Shown here piece by piece: positions 39,546 to 47,761 of a stretch of 64,000 nucleotides of DNA. The notes beneath the pieces are model-generated. The model was not told the DNA's origin and ran no database searches. It saw nothing but the letters and a program-made list of their open reading frames with translations. The translations under genes were made by a program, and so were the position numbers. Position 1 is the first letter of the stretch. Every line of letters starts with the position of its first letter. Source of the stretch: Gammaproteobacteria bacterium MFB021 (GTDB taxonomy: Bacteria > Pseudomonadota > Gammaproteobacteria > Pseudomonadales > Halomonadaceae); assembly GCA_000737985.1 (NCBI GenBank), contig JNVT01000074.1, positions 53,886-117,885 on the forward strand. The letters are read 5' to 3'.

Positions 39546-40271
39546 ATGAAAACGCTAACGGCCGCCAACCTGGCCAAGAGCTACAAGGGGCGTCGAGTCG
39601 TCCATGACTTCAGCCTGACGCTGCGCCAGGGCAGCATCGTCGGCCTGCTCGGCCCCAACGGCGCGGGCAAGACCACCTCTTTCTACATGATCGTGGGGCT
39701 GGTCAAATCCGACGCCGGCAGCGTGCATATCGATGATCGCGACCTGAGCCGTGCGCCGATGCACGAGCGTGCCCGCGCCGGCATCGGCTATCTGCCGCAG
39801 GAGGCCTCGATCTTCCGCAAGCTCAGTGTCGCCGACAACATCATGGCCATCCTGGAGACGCGCAAGGATCTCGATCGTGCCGGGCGCCGCGAGCGCCTGG
39901 AGCAGTTGCTGGGCGACTTTCACGTCGACCATATCCGCGACAACCTGGGCATGTCGCTCTCCGGTGGCGAGCGGCGCCGGGTGGAGATCGCCCGGGCACT
40001 GGCCACCGAGCCCGCCTTCGTGCTGCTCGACGAGCCTTTCGCCGGGGTCGACCCGATCTCGGTGGGCGATATCAAGAATATCATCCGCCAACTGCGCGAT
40101 CGCGAGATCGGCGTACTGATCACCGATCACAACGTGCGTGAGACGCTGGATATCTGCGACAACGCCTACATCGTCGGCGACGGTCAGATCATCGCCGAGG
40201 GTCGCCCGGAAGCGATTCTCGACAACCAGCGGGTACGGGATGTCTATCTGGGGCACGAGTTCCGCCTCTAG
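39546..40271 (+). CDS. lptB: LPS export ATPase LptB
   Basis: LptB is the ATPase of the LptB2FG extractor. The 241-residue product has Walker [17 protein letters not shown], the Q-loop [11 protein letters not shown], signature [16 protein letters not shown], Walker [14 protein letters not shown] and switch TDHNVRETL. It is the closest match in the window to the textbook LptB. Its TAG stop codon forms the first bases of repeat copy D. Confidence 0.98.
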   Translation: MKTLTAANLAKSYKGRRVVHDFSLTLRQGSIVGLLGPNGAGKTTSFYMIVGLVKSDAGSVHIDDRDLSRAPMHERARAGIGYLPQEASIFRKLSVADNIMAILETRKDLDRAGRRERLEQLLGDFHVDHIRDNLGMSLSGGERRRVEIARALATEPAFVLLDEPFAGVDPISVGDIKNIIRQLRDREIGVLITDHNVRETLDICDNAYIVGDGQIIAEGRPEAILDNQRVRDVYLGHEFRL

Positions 40272-40430
40272 GCTTTGTAAGAAAACTACCTGCGCTCGGC
40301 AAGACGGCGTTAAAAATCGGCTGGAGCGCCAGCCCGGTCAAAAATGCTCATTTACACCCCGTAAACTCCGCGTTTTCGCCGTTTTTCGCCTTGTCTTGCC
40401 TTCGCTCGCTGACTTTTCGTACAGAACCTA
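40269..40430 (+). repeat. Stop-codon-anchored palindromic repeat, copy D (variant ends)
   Basis: This 162-bp copy has the same interior as copies A-C (TGCGCTCGGCAAGACGGCGTT, TGCTCATTTAC, GTAAACTCCGCG, CTTCGCTCGC) but different termini. TAGGCTTTGTAAGAAAA pairs with TTTTCGTACAGAACCTA. The leading TAG is the lptB stop. The 19-bp block CTGGAGCGCCAGCCCGGTC lies at 40321-40339, on the opposite side of the core from its place in copy A. Confidence 0.85.
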
Positions 40431-40518
40431 AGGTCGCTCCCCCACTTCCCAGCCCGCTGCGCCACCGCGGCGGGCTGGTCCCTCTCGAAGCCGCCGAACG
40501 CCCCATCCGAACGCACCG

Positions 40519-40534
40519 TGGCATAATTCTTGCA
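40519..40534 (+). promoter_or_regulatory. Candidate sigma-54 promoter upstream of rpoN
   Basis: TGGCATAATTCTTGCA has GG (40520-40521) and GC (40532-40533) separated by exactly 10 bases, the sigma-54 -24/-12 pattern (consensus TGGCAC-N5-TTGCW). It lies about 100 bp before rpoN in otherwise empty sequence (40431-40636). Confidence 0.55.
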
Positions 40535-40636
40535 TAAAGTTAGCGCTCAAAGCGTTGCATCCCCCGCAGGCAGTCAGTAACGTAAGGGCATCCTATCGAC
40601 CGGCGGCCACCGCCGCCCCCTTGACGTGTCCATGCC

Positions 40637-42061
40637 ATGTCCATGAAACCTTCACTGCAACTGCGCGTCGGCGCCCAGCTGACGATGACGCCACAGCTGC
40701 AGCAGGCGATCCAGCTGCTGCAGCTGTCGACGCTCGATCTGCGCCAGGAGATCCAGCAGGCGCTCGAGACCAACCCCATGCTCGAGCTGGACGAAGAGTA
40801 CACCGAGCAGGCAGTCAGCGAGGCGCCCGAGGCGGAGTGGGCCAGCGACATCCCCGAGGAGCTCGCCCTCGACAGCGAGTGGAGCGATACCTACCAGGAC
40901 ATCGCCCCCAGCGCCGCCCCGGCCAGCGCCGACGAATGGCCGGACCTGGAGCGCAACGCCGCCGACACCACGCTCCACGACCATCTCGCCTGGCAGCTCG
41001 CCATGGGCGAATTCGACGCCCAGGAACGCCTCATCGGCGAGTGCCTGATCGATGCCATCAATGCCGACGGCTACCTCGACGGCACGCTCGACGAGCTCAC
41101 CGCGGGGCTGCGCGGGCAATACCCGGGGGCAGTCACCAGCGCCGATGTCGAACGCATGCTGCTGCGGCTGCAGCAGTTCGACCCCACCGGCGTGGGCGCC
41201 CGTGACCTGCGCGAATGCCTGCTGCTGCAGCTCGGCGCCCTGCCCGCTGATACCCCGCTGCTGCCACAGGCCAAGCGGCTGGTGCGCCAGTTCCTGGAGG
41301 CGCTGGCCGGCGACGACCGACGCCAGCTCAAGCGCCGTCTGCGCCTCGACGACGCCGAACTCGAGCGCGTCATCGCCACCATTCGCACCCTCGACCCGCG
41401 CCCGGGCCAGGCCTTCGACCACCGCCAGCAGGACTATGTGATTCCCGACCTGGTGGCTCGCCTGACTCAGGACGGCTGGCGCATCGAGCTCAACGCCGAG
41501 GCGCTGCCGCGACTGCGTATCCAGCCCGACTACGCCGCGCTGATCCGGCGCGCCGACAAGAGCGACGACAACACCTTCCTGCGCCAGCACCTGCAGGAAG
41601 CGCGCTGGCTGATGAAGAGCCTGTCCAGCCGCAACGACACCCTGCTACGGGTGGGGCGCGAGATCATGGCGCGCCAGGTCGATTTCCTCGAGCGCGGCGA
41701 AGAGGCGATGAAACCGCTGATCCTGGCCGACATCGCCACCAGCGTCGACATGCACGAATCCACCATTTCGCGGGTGACCACGCAGAAGTTCATCCATACG
41801 CCGCGAGGGGTGTTCGAGCTCAAGTACTTCTTCTCCAGTCAGGTAGGCCAGCGCGGCGAGAGTGACAGCGTCTCCAGCACCGCGATTCGGGCCCGCCTGA
41901 AGAAACTGATCGGCGAGGAGTCGCCGCGCAAGCCGCTCTCCGACAGCAAGCTGGTGGAGCTGCTGGCGCAGGCCGACATCAGTGTCGCCCGGCGCACCGT
42001 GGCCAAGTATCGAGAGGCCATGGGCATCCCGGCTTCCAGTGAGCGCAAGCGACTGTCTTGA
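40637..42061 (+). CDS. rpoN: RNA polymerase sigma-54 factor
   Basis: RpoN directs enhancer-dependent transcription of nitrogen, motility and other genes. The 474-residue product has the Gln-rich region I (LTMTPQLQQAIQLLQLSTLDL), an acidic region II, the core-binding domain, a helix-turn-helix (VDMHESTISRVTTQKF) and the RpoN box ARRTVAKYRE near residue 458. The start may be ATG 40637 or ATG 40643 (MKPSLQLRV, as in relatives); neither has a clear ribosome site. First gene of rpoN-hpf-ptsN-rapZ-npr. Confidence 0.98.
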   Translation: MSMKPSLQLRVGAQLTMTPQLQQAIQLLQLSTLDLRQEIQQALETNPMLELDEEYTEQAVSEAPEAEWASDIPEELALDSEWSDTYQDIAPSAAPASADEWPDLERNAADTTLHDHLAWQLAMGEFDAQERLIGECLIDAINADGYLDGTLDELTAGLRGQYPGAVTSADVERMLLRLQQFDPTGVGARDLRECLLLQLGALPADTPLLPQAKRLVRQFLEALAGDDRRQLKRRLRLDDAELERVIATIRTLDPRPGQAFDHRQQDYVIPDLVARLTQDGWRIELNAEALPRLRIQPDYAALIRRADKSDDNTFLRQHLQEARWLMKSLSSRNDTLLRVGREIMARQVDFLERGEEAMKPLILADIATSVDMHESTISRVTTQKFIHTPRGVFELKYFFSSQVGQRGESDSVSSTAIRARLKKLIGEESPRKPLSDSKLVELLAQADISVARRTVAKYREAMGIPASSERKRLS

Positions 42062-42114
42062 ATGGACTTTTAGAATTCGCGCCAGCCCGCGGCGATCAAT
42101 CGCCCGCGATCCCT

Positions 42115-42141
42115 TTGCAGCGCGGAGAAAAGGGTTACAAT
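42115..42141 (+). promoter_or_regulatory. Possible hpf promoter
   Basis: TTGCAG (42115-42120) and TACAAT (42136-42141) are 15 bp apart, which is short. A stem GGCGAT-CA-ATCGCC at 42091-42104 precedes it. hpf may therefore be expressed apart from rpoN. Confidence 0.4.
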
Positions 42142-42176
42142 CAGAGGTGCCACATAAGCCGCAACAGGAGCGCGCC

Positions 42177-42485
42177 ATGCAAGTGAACGTCACCGGCCAT
42201 CACGTCGAACTGACCGACGCCCTGCGGGACTACGTCGACGAGAAACTCGCACGTCTGGAGCGCCATTACGACAACATCACCAACGTTCAGGTGACGTTGA
42301 GCATCGAGAAAGAGCGTCAGCAAGCGGCTTGCACGCTACACGCAGCGGGCGGCGACATTCATGCCGAAGCCAGCGACATCGACATGTATGCCGCGATCGA
42401 CGCCCTCACCGACAAGCTGGATCGCCAGCTGGTCAAACACAAAGAGAAGGCACAGGCCCGCGCGCAAGGCGCAGGCGCCCGTTAA
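42177..42485 (+). CDS. hpf: Ribosome hibernation promoting factor, short form
   Basis: HPF binds the 30S subunit and promotes 100S dimers in stationary phase. The 102-residue product has the single HPF/YfiA domain: MQVNVTGHHVELTDALRDYV, HYDNITNVQVTLSIEKERQQA and DIDMYAAIDALTDKLDRQL. It lacks the C-terminal dimerisation domain of long HPF, as is normal in gammaproteobacteria. CAGGAG lies 6 bases before ATG 42177. Confidence 0.97.
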   Translation: MQVNVTGHHVELTDALRDYVDEKLARLERHYDNITNVQVTLSIEKERQQAACTLHAAGGDIHAEASDIDMYAAIDALTDKLDRQLVKHKEKAQARAQGAGAR

Positions 42486-42492
42486 TTCCCCG

Positions 42493-42975
42493 ATGATCAC
42501 TCTGGAAACCATCCTGCCCCCCGAGCGCACCCTCTACGGTGTAACGGGGGGCAGCAAAAAGCGTCTGCTGGAATTCTTCAGCACCTTCATCGCCCAGAAT
42601 ACGCCCAGCCTGGACAGTCAGGAGGTGTTCAGCCGCCTGATCGGGCGCGAGCGCCTGGGCAGTACCGGCATCGGCAACGGGGTCGCCATCCCGCACGCGC
42701 GCAGCCCGCACTGCAAGACCCCGCTGGCCGGCTTCATGCGTCTCGAGGATGCCATCGACTTCGATGCCATCGACGGCGAGCCGGTAGATCTGGTGTTCGT
42801 ACTGCTGGTACCGGAAGAGGCCGACGACGCCCACCTCTCGCTGCTGGCGGAAGTCGCCGGCATCATGAATCAGGGCAGCGTGCGCCAGAAGCTGCGTCAG
42901 GCCGGCTCGCAGCGCGCGCTCCACGACACGCTGGTCGACGCCATCCGCCATCACCAGGACAGCGAAGACGGATAG
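42493..42975 (+). CDS. ptsN: Nitrogen PTS enzyme IIA
   Basis: PtsN (EIIA-Ntr) is the terminal phosphoacceptor of the nitrogen phosphotransferase system and regulates potassium and carbon/nitrogen functions. The 160-residue product has the PTS EIIA type 2 fold with the phosphorylated His68 in GVAIPHARS. It starts 7 bp after hpf. Its phosphodonor NPr is encoded two genes downstream; enzyme I-Ntr (ptsP) is not in the window. Confidence 0.97.
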   Translation: MITLETILPPERTLYGVTGGSKKRLLEFFSTFIAQNTPSLDSQEVFSRLIGRERLGSTGIGNGVAIPHARSPHCKTPLAGFMRLEDAIDFDAIDGEPVDLVFVLLVPEEADDAHLSLLAEVAGIMNQGSVRQKLRQAGSQRALHDTLVDAIRHHQDSEDG

Positions 42976-42982
42976 GGACTGC

Positions 42983-43897
42983 ATGCGACTCGTCATCATC
43001 AGCGGCCGCTCGGGGTCGGGAAAGTCCATTGCGCTGCAGGCGCTCGAGGATCTCGGCTACTACGCCATCGACAACCTGCCGGCCAATCTGCTGGCGCCGC
43101 TGATCGACGAGCTCAGGTCCGCGCCCCCCTCGCGGCCCAACGTGGCGGTGAGTATCGATGCGCGCAACCTGCCAGAGGCGCTGGAGCGCTTTCCGGTCCT
43201 GCTCGAGGGCGTGCGCGAGCGTGGCATCGATACCCAGGTGGTCTATCTCACTGCCGATGCCAAGGTGCTGCTCGAGCGCTACTCGGCCACCCGCCGCCGC
43301 CACCCGCTGACCCGCGGCAATGATATGACGCTGGCCGAGGCGATCGACAACGAACAGGTCTATCTGGCACCGATCCGACGGGTCGCCGATCTGGTGATCG
43401 ATACCCGCGGCCTCTCGGTCCACGACCTGCGCGCGCGCATCAGCGAACAGGTGGCGCGCCACAGCGGCGGCCGCCTCACGCTGACCTTCGAGTCGTTCGG
43501 CTTCAAGCGCGGCGTACCGCTGGATGCCGACATGGTGTTCGACGTGCGCTGCCTGCCCAATCCCTTCTGGGACCCGAACCTGCGCGCTTTCGACGGCCGT
43601 GACGACGAGATCGTCACCTTTCTCGAGCAGTACCCCGACGTGCACGCCATGGCCGGCGACATTCACGCCTGGCTGATCCGCTGGCTGCCGGCCTATCTGG
43701 CCAGCCACCGCAGCTATCTCACCGTCGCGGTGGGCTGCACCGGGGGCCATCATCGCTCGGTCTATCTGATCGAGCGCCTGGCGCACCATTTCCGTCACGA
43801 CGACGTCGACATCCGCCTGCGCCATCGCGAGCTCGGGGTGCATACCGCCCTCTCCGACGACCTTCCGGCCGAGCGGGGTGGCGATGCCGACGCGTGA
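42983..43897 (+). CDS. rapZ: RNase adaptor protein RapZ
   Basis: In E. coli RapZ binds GlmZ sRNA and senses glucosamine 6-phosphate; in other bacteria its target may differ. The 304-residue product has Walker A SGRSGSGKSIAL at residues 7-18, the YYAIDNLPANLL motif, the DTR-type nucleotide site and the conserved C-terminal domain with FEVRCLPNP-like FDVRCLPNPFWDP and GCTGGHHRSVYL. The start at 42983 is 7 bp after ptsN. Confidence 0.97.
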   Translation: MRLVIISGRSGSGKSIALQALEDLGYYAIDNLPANLLAPLIDELRSAPPSRPNVAVSIDARNLPEALERFPVLLEGVRERGIDTQVVYLTADAKVLLERYSATRRRHPLTRGNDMTLAEAIDNEQVYLAPIRRVADLVIDTRGLSVHDLRARISEQVARHSGGRLTLTFESFGFKRGVPLDADMVFDVRCLPNPFWDPNLRAFDGRDDEIVTFLEQYPDVHAMAGDIHAWLIRWLPAYLASHRSYLTVAVGCTGGHHRSVYLIERLAHHFRHDDVDIRLRHRELGVHTALSDDLPAERGGDADA

Positions 43898-44153
43898 ACT
43901 GCGGCTGACCAACCGCCGCGGCCTGCACGCCCGCGCCGCGACCAAGCTGGTGCAGTGCTGTCAGCCATTCACCGCCCGGGTTGCGGTGCACCACGGCGAA
44001 CGTATCGCCGATGCCGCCAATATCATGTCACTGCTGATGCTGGCCGCACCCTGCGGCACCCCGCTGGTGATCGTCACCGAGGGTGACGACGCAGAACCGG
44101 CGATGGAAGCGATCACCGCGCTGTTCGACGCCCGCTTCCACGAGGACGAGTAG
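43884..44153 (+). CDS. ptsO: Nitrogen PTS phosphocarrier NPr
   Basis: NPr is the HPr-like carrier that phosphorylates PtsN. With ATG 43884 the product has 89 residues and His15 in RRGLHARAATKLV, the phosphorylation site. A GTG at 43878 is also in frame but ATG 43884 puts His at its standard position. The gene overlaps rapZ by 14 bases. The second conserved motif, ANIMSLLML, is present. Confidence 0.95.
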   Translation: MPTRELRLTNRRGLHARAATKLVQCCQPFTARVAVHHGERIADAANIMSLLMLAAPCGTPLVIVTEGDDAEPAMEAITALFDARFHEDE

Positions 44154-44182
44154 CCGCGCGCTCAATATCTCCGGGCTCAACA

Positions 44183-44200
44183 GGCCCGCGCTCACGGGCC
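44183..44200. terminator. Weak hairpins between convergent npr and POT transporter
   Basis: GGCCCG/CGGGCC forms a 6-bp stem, and a second stem ACGCCT/AGGCGT lies near 44257-44275. No T tracts follow, so these are only possible termination sites in the 125-bp gap. Confidence 0.35.
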
Positions 44201-44278
44201 TCAGCGCTTTGGCTATCCGCCCCCTGGCGTCGCGCAAACCTCTTCCCACACCGTCACACGCCTCTGAGCAAGGCGTCC

Positions 44279-45748
44279 TCACTCGGTGCCGGCACTGGCG
44301 CGGCGAATCGCCGGCAGGCAGAGCGCGAGCAGCACGCCAGCGATCAGACTCACCGTGCCCAGTGTCATGAAATAGGCCACCTCGGTGCGCTGGGTATACC
44401 ACTCACCGGCACGCCCGCCGGCGGCGAAGCCGAGCGACAGCGACAGGTAGAAGAGTGCGATCATCTGGGTCTGCATGGCGCGCGGAGCCAGGCGCGTGGT
44501 AACCGATAGCCCGATCGGTGACAGGCATAGCTCGGACACCGTGAAGCCGAGCAGCAGCGCCACCAGCACCCACAGCGGCATGCCCGCGGCGTCGGCGCCC
44601 AGCCAGGGTAGATAGCCGAAGAAAGACGCGCCGATCACCAGCATGGCGATCACGAACTTGGCCGCCGAGGAGGGCTGGCGCTGGCCCAGGCGCGACCACA
44701 GCCAGGCAAAGACCCCGGAGAGCAGGATAATGGTGAGCGCCTGTACCGAAGTCAGCCAGCCCACCGGAATCGTCCAGCCACCCAGCTGGCGATCCACCCG
44801 CTGGTCGAAGAACGCCACGATCACGGTGTAGGACTGCACGTAGAGCGCCCAATAGACCGCGCTGGCGATGAACAGCGGCACGAAGGCGAGGACCCGGCGG
44901 CGCTCCAGCGCCGATACTCTGGACGAGCGCAGGATGACCACGAAATAGGCCAGCGTGGTGACCACGATCACCCCGAGGATCACATCCGTGAGCGTGTCCG
45001 CCCGCAGCCAGCCGAGCACCAGCGCCGCCGCGAGCAGCACCAGAGCGCCGAGTGCACCGAATACATAGCGCTTGGCCTCCCCCGCCACCAGCGGCATCGG
45101 CGGATGGCGCTGCGCCTCGGCGAGATGGCGCCGGCCGAAGGCGTACTGGATCAGCCCCAGCGCCATGCCGATGGCAGCGATGCCGAAACCGTAGTGAAAG
45201 CCGGCGCTGCTCTGCAGATAGCCGGTCAGCAGCGGCCCGGCGAAGCCGCCGAGATTGATCCCCAGATAGAAGATCGAGAACCCGGCGTCGCGCTTTGGGC
45301 TGCCCGGGGCGTAGAGCGATCCGACCAGGGCGGCGCAGGTCGCCTTGACCCCGCCGCTGCCCAGCGCCACCAGGCACAGACCCAGCGTCACCCCGGGAAC
45401 CCCGGGCACCAGCGCCAGGGCGACATGCCCCGCCATCACGATCGCCCCCGAGTAGAACAGCGTGCGCTCGGGGCCGAGTACGCGGTCGGCGAACCAGCCG
45501 CCGAGGATGGTCGCCAGATAGACGCTGCTGCCGTAGGCGCCGACGATACCGAACGCCGCGCTCTCGGCGATGCCCAGCCCACCCCGCGCGCTCTCGTAGT
45601 AGAGATAGATCAGCAGGATCGCCTGCATGCCGTAGAACGAGAAGCGCTCCCACACCTCCATGCCGAAGAGCGTCGACAGCGGCCAGGGATGGCCCAGGAA
45701 CTGACGCGACTCACCCACTTGCCGGGACTGATTCATAGCCTCACCCAT
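44279..45748 (-). CDS. POT-family proton-dependent peptide transporter
   Basis: This 489-residue protein of the major facilitator superfamily imports di- and tripeptides with protons. It has about 14 hydrophobic segments, the POT signature EVWERFSFYGM (ExxER proton-coupling motif, near residue 31) and FSIFYLGINLGGFAGPLLTGYL. It is DtpT/YjdL-like, but the subtype is not assigned. ATG 45748 has AAGGA 4 bases upstream; ATG 45736 is an alternative. I do not recall such a gene at this place in Pseudomonas, so it may be a lineage-specific insertion between npr and pmbA. Confidence 0.9.
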   Translation of the reverse strand: MGEAMNQSRQVGESRQFLGHPWPLSTLFGMEVWERFSFYGMQAILLIYLYYESARGGLGIAESAAFGIVGAYGSSVYLATILGGWFADRVLGPERTLFYSGAIVMAGHVALALVPGVPGVTLGLCLVALGSGGVKATCAALVGSLYAPGSPKRDAGFSIFYLGINLGGFAGPLLTGYLQSSAGFHYGFGIAAIGMALGLIQYAFGRRHLAEAQRHPPMPLVAGEAKRYVFGALGALVLLAAALVLGWLRADTLTDVILGVIVVTTLAYFVVILRSSRVSALERRRVLAFVPLFIASAVYWALYVQSYTVIVAFFDQRVDRQLGGWTIPVGWLTSVQALTIILLSGVFAWLWSRLGQRQPSSAAKFVIAMLVIGASFFGYLPWLGADAAGMPLWVLVALLLGFTVSELCLSPIGLSVTTRLAPRAMQTQMIALFYLSLSLGFAAGGRAGEWYTQRTEVAYFMTLGTVSLIAGVLLALCLPAIRRASAGTE

Positions 45749-45787
45749 TTCGTCCTTGATGCCGTGTTCCCCGGATCGCGCCCCCGC

Positions 45788-47128
45788 TTACTGGCCGGCG
45801 AGCGTCATCCCATCCACCAGCCAGCTGCCGGTGTGCACGCTGCCGCGGCGGTCGATGTCGTCACCCACGCCCTGCAGGGCGGCGAACATCTCGCGCAGAT
45901 TACCGGCGACCGTGAACTCCTCCACCGGATGCGAGATCTCGCCGTTCTCGATCCAGAATCCCGCCGCCCCGCGCGAATAGTCGCCGGTGACCGGGTTGAG
46001 CCCCTGGCCCATCATCTCGGTGACCATCACCCCGGTGCCCATCTGACGCATCAGCGCTGCAAGCTCGGTGGTCGGTGCCTGGATGCGCACGTTGCGCGCG
46101 CCGCCGGCGTTGCCGGTGGTGTGCAGGCCGAGGCGGCGAGCGCTGTAGGCAGACAGCATATAGCTGGCCAGACGCCCCTGGTCGATGAAGACATTGTCGC
46201 GGGTGGCCACGCCGTCGCCATCGAAGGCGGCACTCGCCAGGCCGCCACGCTCGCGCGGGTGCTCGCCGAGGGAGAACCACTCGGGAAACAGCGTCGCCCC
46301 GAGCTGATCGCAGAGGAACGAGGACTCGCGATAGAGCGCCCCGCCGGCGATGCTGTTGAGCAGGTTGCCCACCAGCCCGCGCGCCATCTCTGGGGCGAAC
46401 AGCACCGGGAAGCGGCCGGTGCGCGGGCGCCGGGCATCGAGCCGGCGCAGGGTACGCTCGGCGGCGCTGATCCCGACCTGCTCGGGGCTGGCCAGATCGC
46501 TCGCTCGACGCGCCGTGGTGAAGTCGTGGTCACGCTGCATACGCTCGCCGCTGCCGGCGATCAGCAGGCACGACAGCGAGTGGCGCGTACCGCGGCGGCT
46601 GCCCAGAAAACCGTGGCTGTTGGCGTAGACCGTCACCGCCTCGGTCGATGACAGGCTGGCGCCCTCCGAATTGGTGATGCCCGCACGCTCGCGGCCGGCC
46701 TGCTCGCAGCGCAGCGCCAGCTCGATCGCCGCATCGGTATCCAGTGCCCAGGGGTGATGCAGATCGAGATCGGGCAGCTCGGTGGCCATCAGCGCGGCAT
46801 CGGCGAGCCCCGCGGCGGGATCCTCGCCGGTATGACGGGCAATGGCGATCGCCTTCTCGACCACCGCCCGCAGCGAGGCATCGCTGGCATCCGAGGACGA
46901 GGCGTTACCCTTGCGCTGGCCGACATAGACGGTGACCGCAATGCCCTGGTCGCGCGAGAGCTCGACGCTCTCGGTCTCGCCCAGGCGCACTCCCACACCG
47001 ATCCCCTGATCGACACTGGCGCCCACCTCGCAGGCGTCGGCGCCCAGCTCGGCGGCGAGCGCCAGCGCCTGGGACGCCCGCTCCTCGAGGCGTGACTGCT
47101 GTTCGGCGGCATCGAAGGCCTGACTCAT
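45788..47128 (-). CDS. pmbA: TldE/PmbA metalloprotease subunit
   Basis: PmbA (TldE) forms a heterodimer with TldD that degrades unfolded peptides, matures microcin B17 and affects CcdA/CsrA-related phenotypes. The 446-residue product has the U62 family pattern: TVYVGQRKGNASSSDASDASLRAVVEKAI, GLVGNLLNSIAGGALYRESSFL and the C-terminal SRGAAGFWIENGEISHPVEEFTVAGNLREMF. Like all PmbA proteins it lacks the HExxxH site. It stands near tldD with darP between them. Confidence 0.96.
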   Translation of the reverse strand: MSQAFDAAEQQSRLEERASQALALAAELGADACEVGASVDQGIGVGVRLGETESVELSRDQGIAVTVYVGQRKGNASSSDASDASLRAVVEKAIAIARHTGEDPAAGLADAALMATELPDLDLHHPWALDTDAAIELALRCEQAGRERAGITNSEGASLSSTEAVTVYANSHGFLGSRRGTRHSLSCLLIAGSGERMQRDHDFTTARRASDLASPEQVGISAAERTLRRLDARRPRTGRFPVLFAPEMARGLVGNLLNSIAGGALYRESSFLCDQLGATLFPEWFSLGEHPRERGGLASAAFDGDGVATRDNVFIDQGRLASYMLSAYSARRLGLHTTGNAGGARNVRIQAPTTELAALMRQMGTGVMVTEMMGQGLNPVTGDYSRGAAGFWIENGEISHPVEEFTVAGNLREMFAALQGVGDDIDRRGSVHTGSWLVDGMTLAGQ

Positions 47129-47190
47129 GGCAAACTCCTGATCGATGGTGCCCTGACCGCATCAACGGGCCTGGGCGAGCGGGCGGTGGC

Positions 47191-47199
47191 TGGTATACT
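47191..47199 (+). promoter_or_regulatory. Extended -10 promoter of darP
   Basis: TGGTATACT forms an extended -10 (TGN plus TATACT at 47194-47199), 31 bp before ATG 47231. No -35 is obvious, which is usual for this promoter type. Confidence 0.5.
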
Positions 47200-47230
47200 G
47201 CGCCACCGACCCGCTGCAAATGGTAATGAC

Positions 47231-47722
47231 ATGACTTTCGAGGACGCTGCGCCCCCGAGCAAGACACAGCTCAAGAAAGAGATGCAGGAACTGCAGGCGC
47301 TGGGCGAACGCATCATTGCCCTCGACCCCGCAGTGCGCGCGCGCCTGCCGCTCTCCGACGAGATGATTGCCGCGGTGGAAGAGACCGGGCGCATCCGCTC
47401 CCACGAAGGGCGCCGGCGCCACATGCAGTACGTCGGCAAGGTGATGCGCAAGGAGGATCGCGAGGCGATCCGCGCCGCCTTCGAGGCGATCGACCAGGAG
47501 CAGGTCCAGCGCAATGCCGCCTTCCACCGCCTGGAGCAGTGGCGCGACCGCCTGATCGATGACGACAGCGCGCTGGAGCCGTTCATCGAAGCGCACCCCA
47601 ACGTCGACCGCCAGACCCTGCGCCAGCTGATCCGCAACGCCCGCGCCGAGCGCCAGCGCGGCAAGCCGCCGGCCAGCGCGCGCAAGCTGTTCCAGCTGAT
47701 CCGCGACACCGTCGGGCTGTGA
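47231..47722 (+). CDS. darP: 50S ribosome assembly factor DarP (YjgA)
   Basis: DarP (YjgA) associates with late 50S assembly intermediates. The 163-residue, highly basic and helical product has SKTQLKKEMQELQALGERIIAL, RRRHMQYVGKVMRKED and the C-terminal RQLIRNARAERQRGKPPASARKLFQLIRD. ATG 47231 gives the family start (MTFEDAAPPSKTQ); no good ribosome site is seen. It is divergent from pmbA and convergent with tldD, the same arrangement as in Pseudomonas. Confidence 0.94.
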   Translation: MTFEDAAPPSKTQLKKEMQELQALGERIIALDPAVRARLPLSDEMIAAVEETGRIRSHEGRRRHMQYVGKVMRKEDREAIRAAFEAIDQEQVQRNAAFHRLEQWRDRLIDDDSALEPFIEAHPNVDRQTLRQLIRNARAERQRGKPPASARKLFQLIRDTVGL

Positions 47723-47729
47723 GCCGCTC

Positions 47730-47754
47730 GCCGCGGCCGCCCGGCGACCGCGGC
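47730..47754. terminator. G+C-rich hairpin between darP and tldD
   Basis: GCCGCGG/CCGCGGC forms a 7-bp stem in the 39-bp gap between convergent genes. No T tract follows. Confidence 0.35.
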
Positions 47755-47761
47755 CCGTGAC

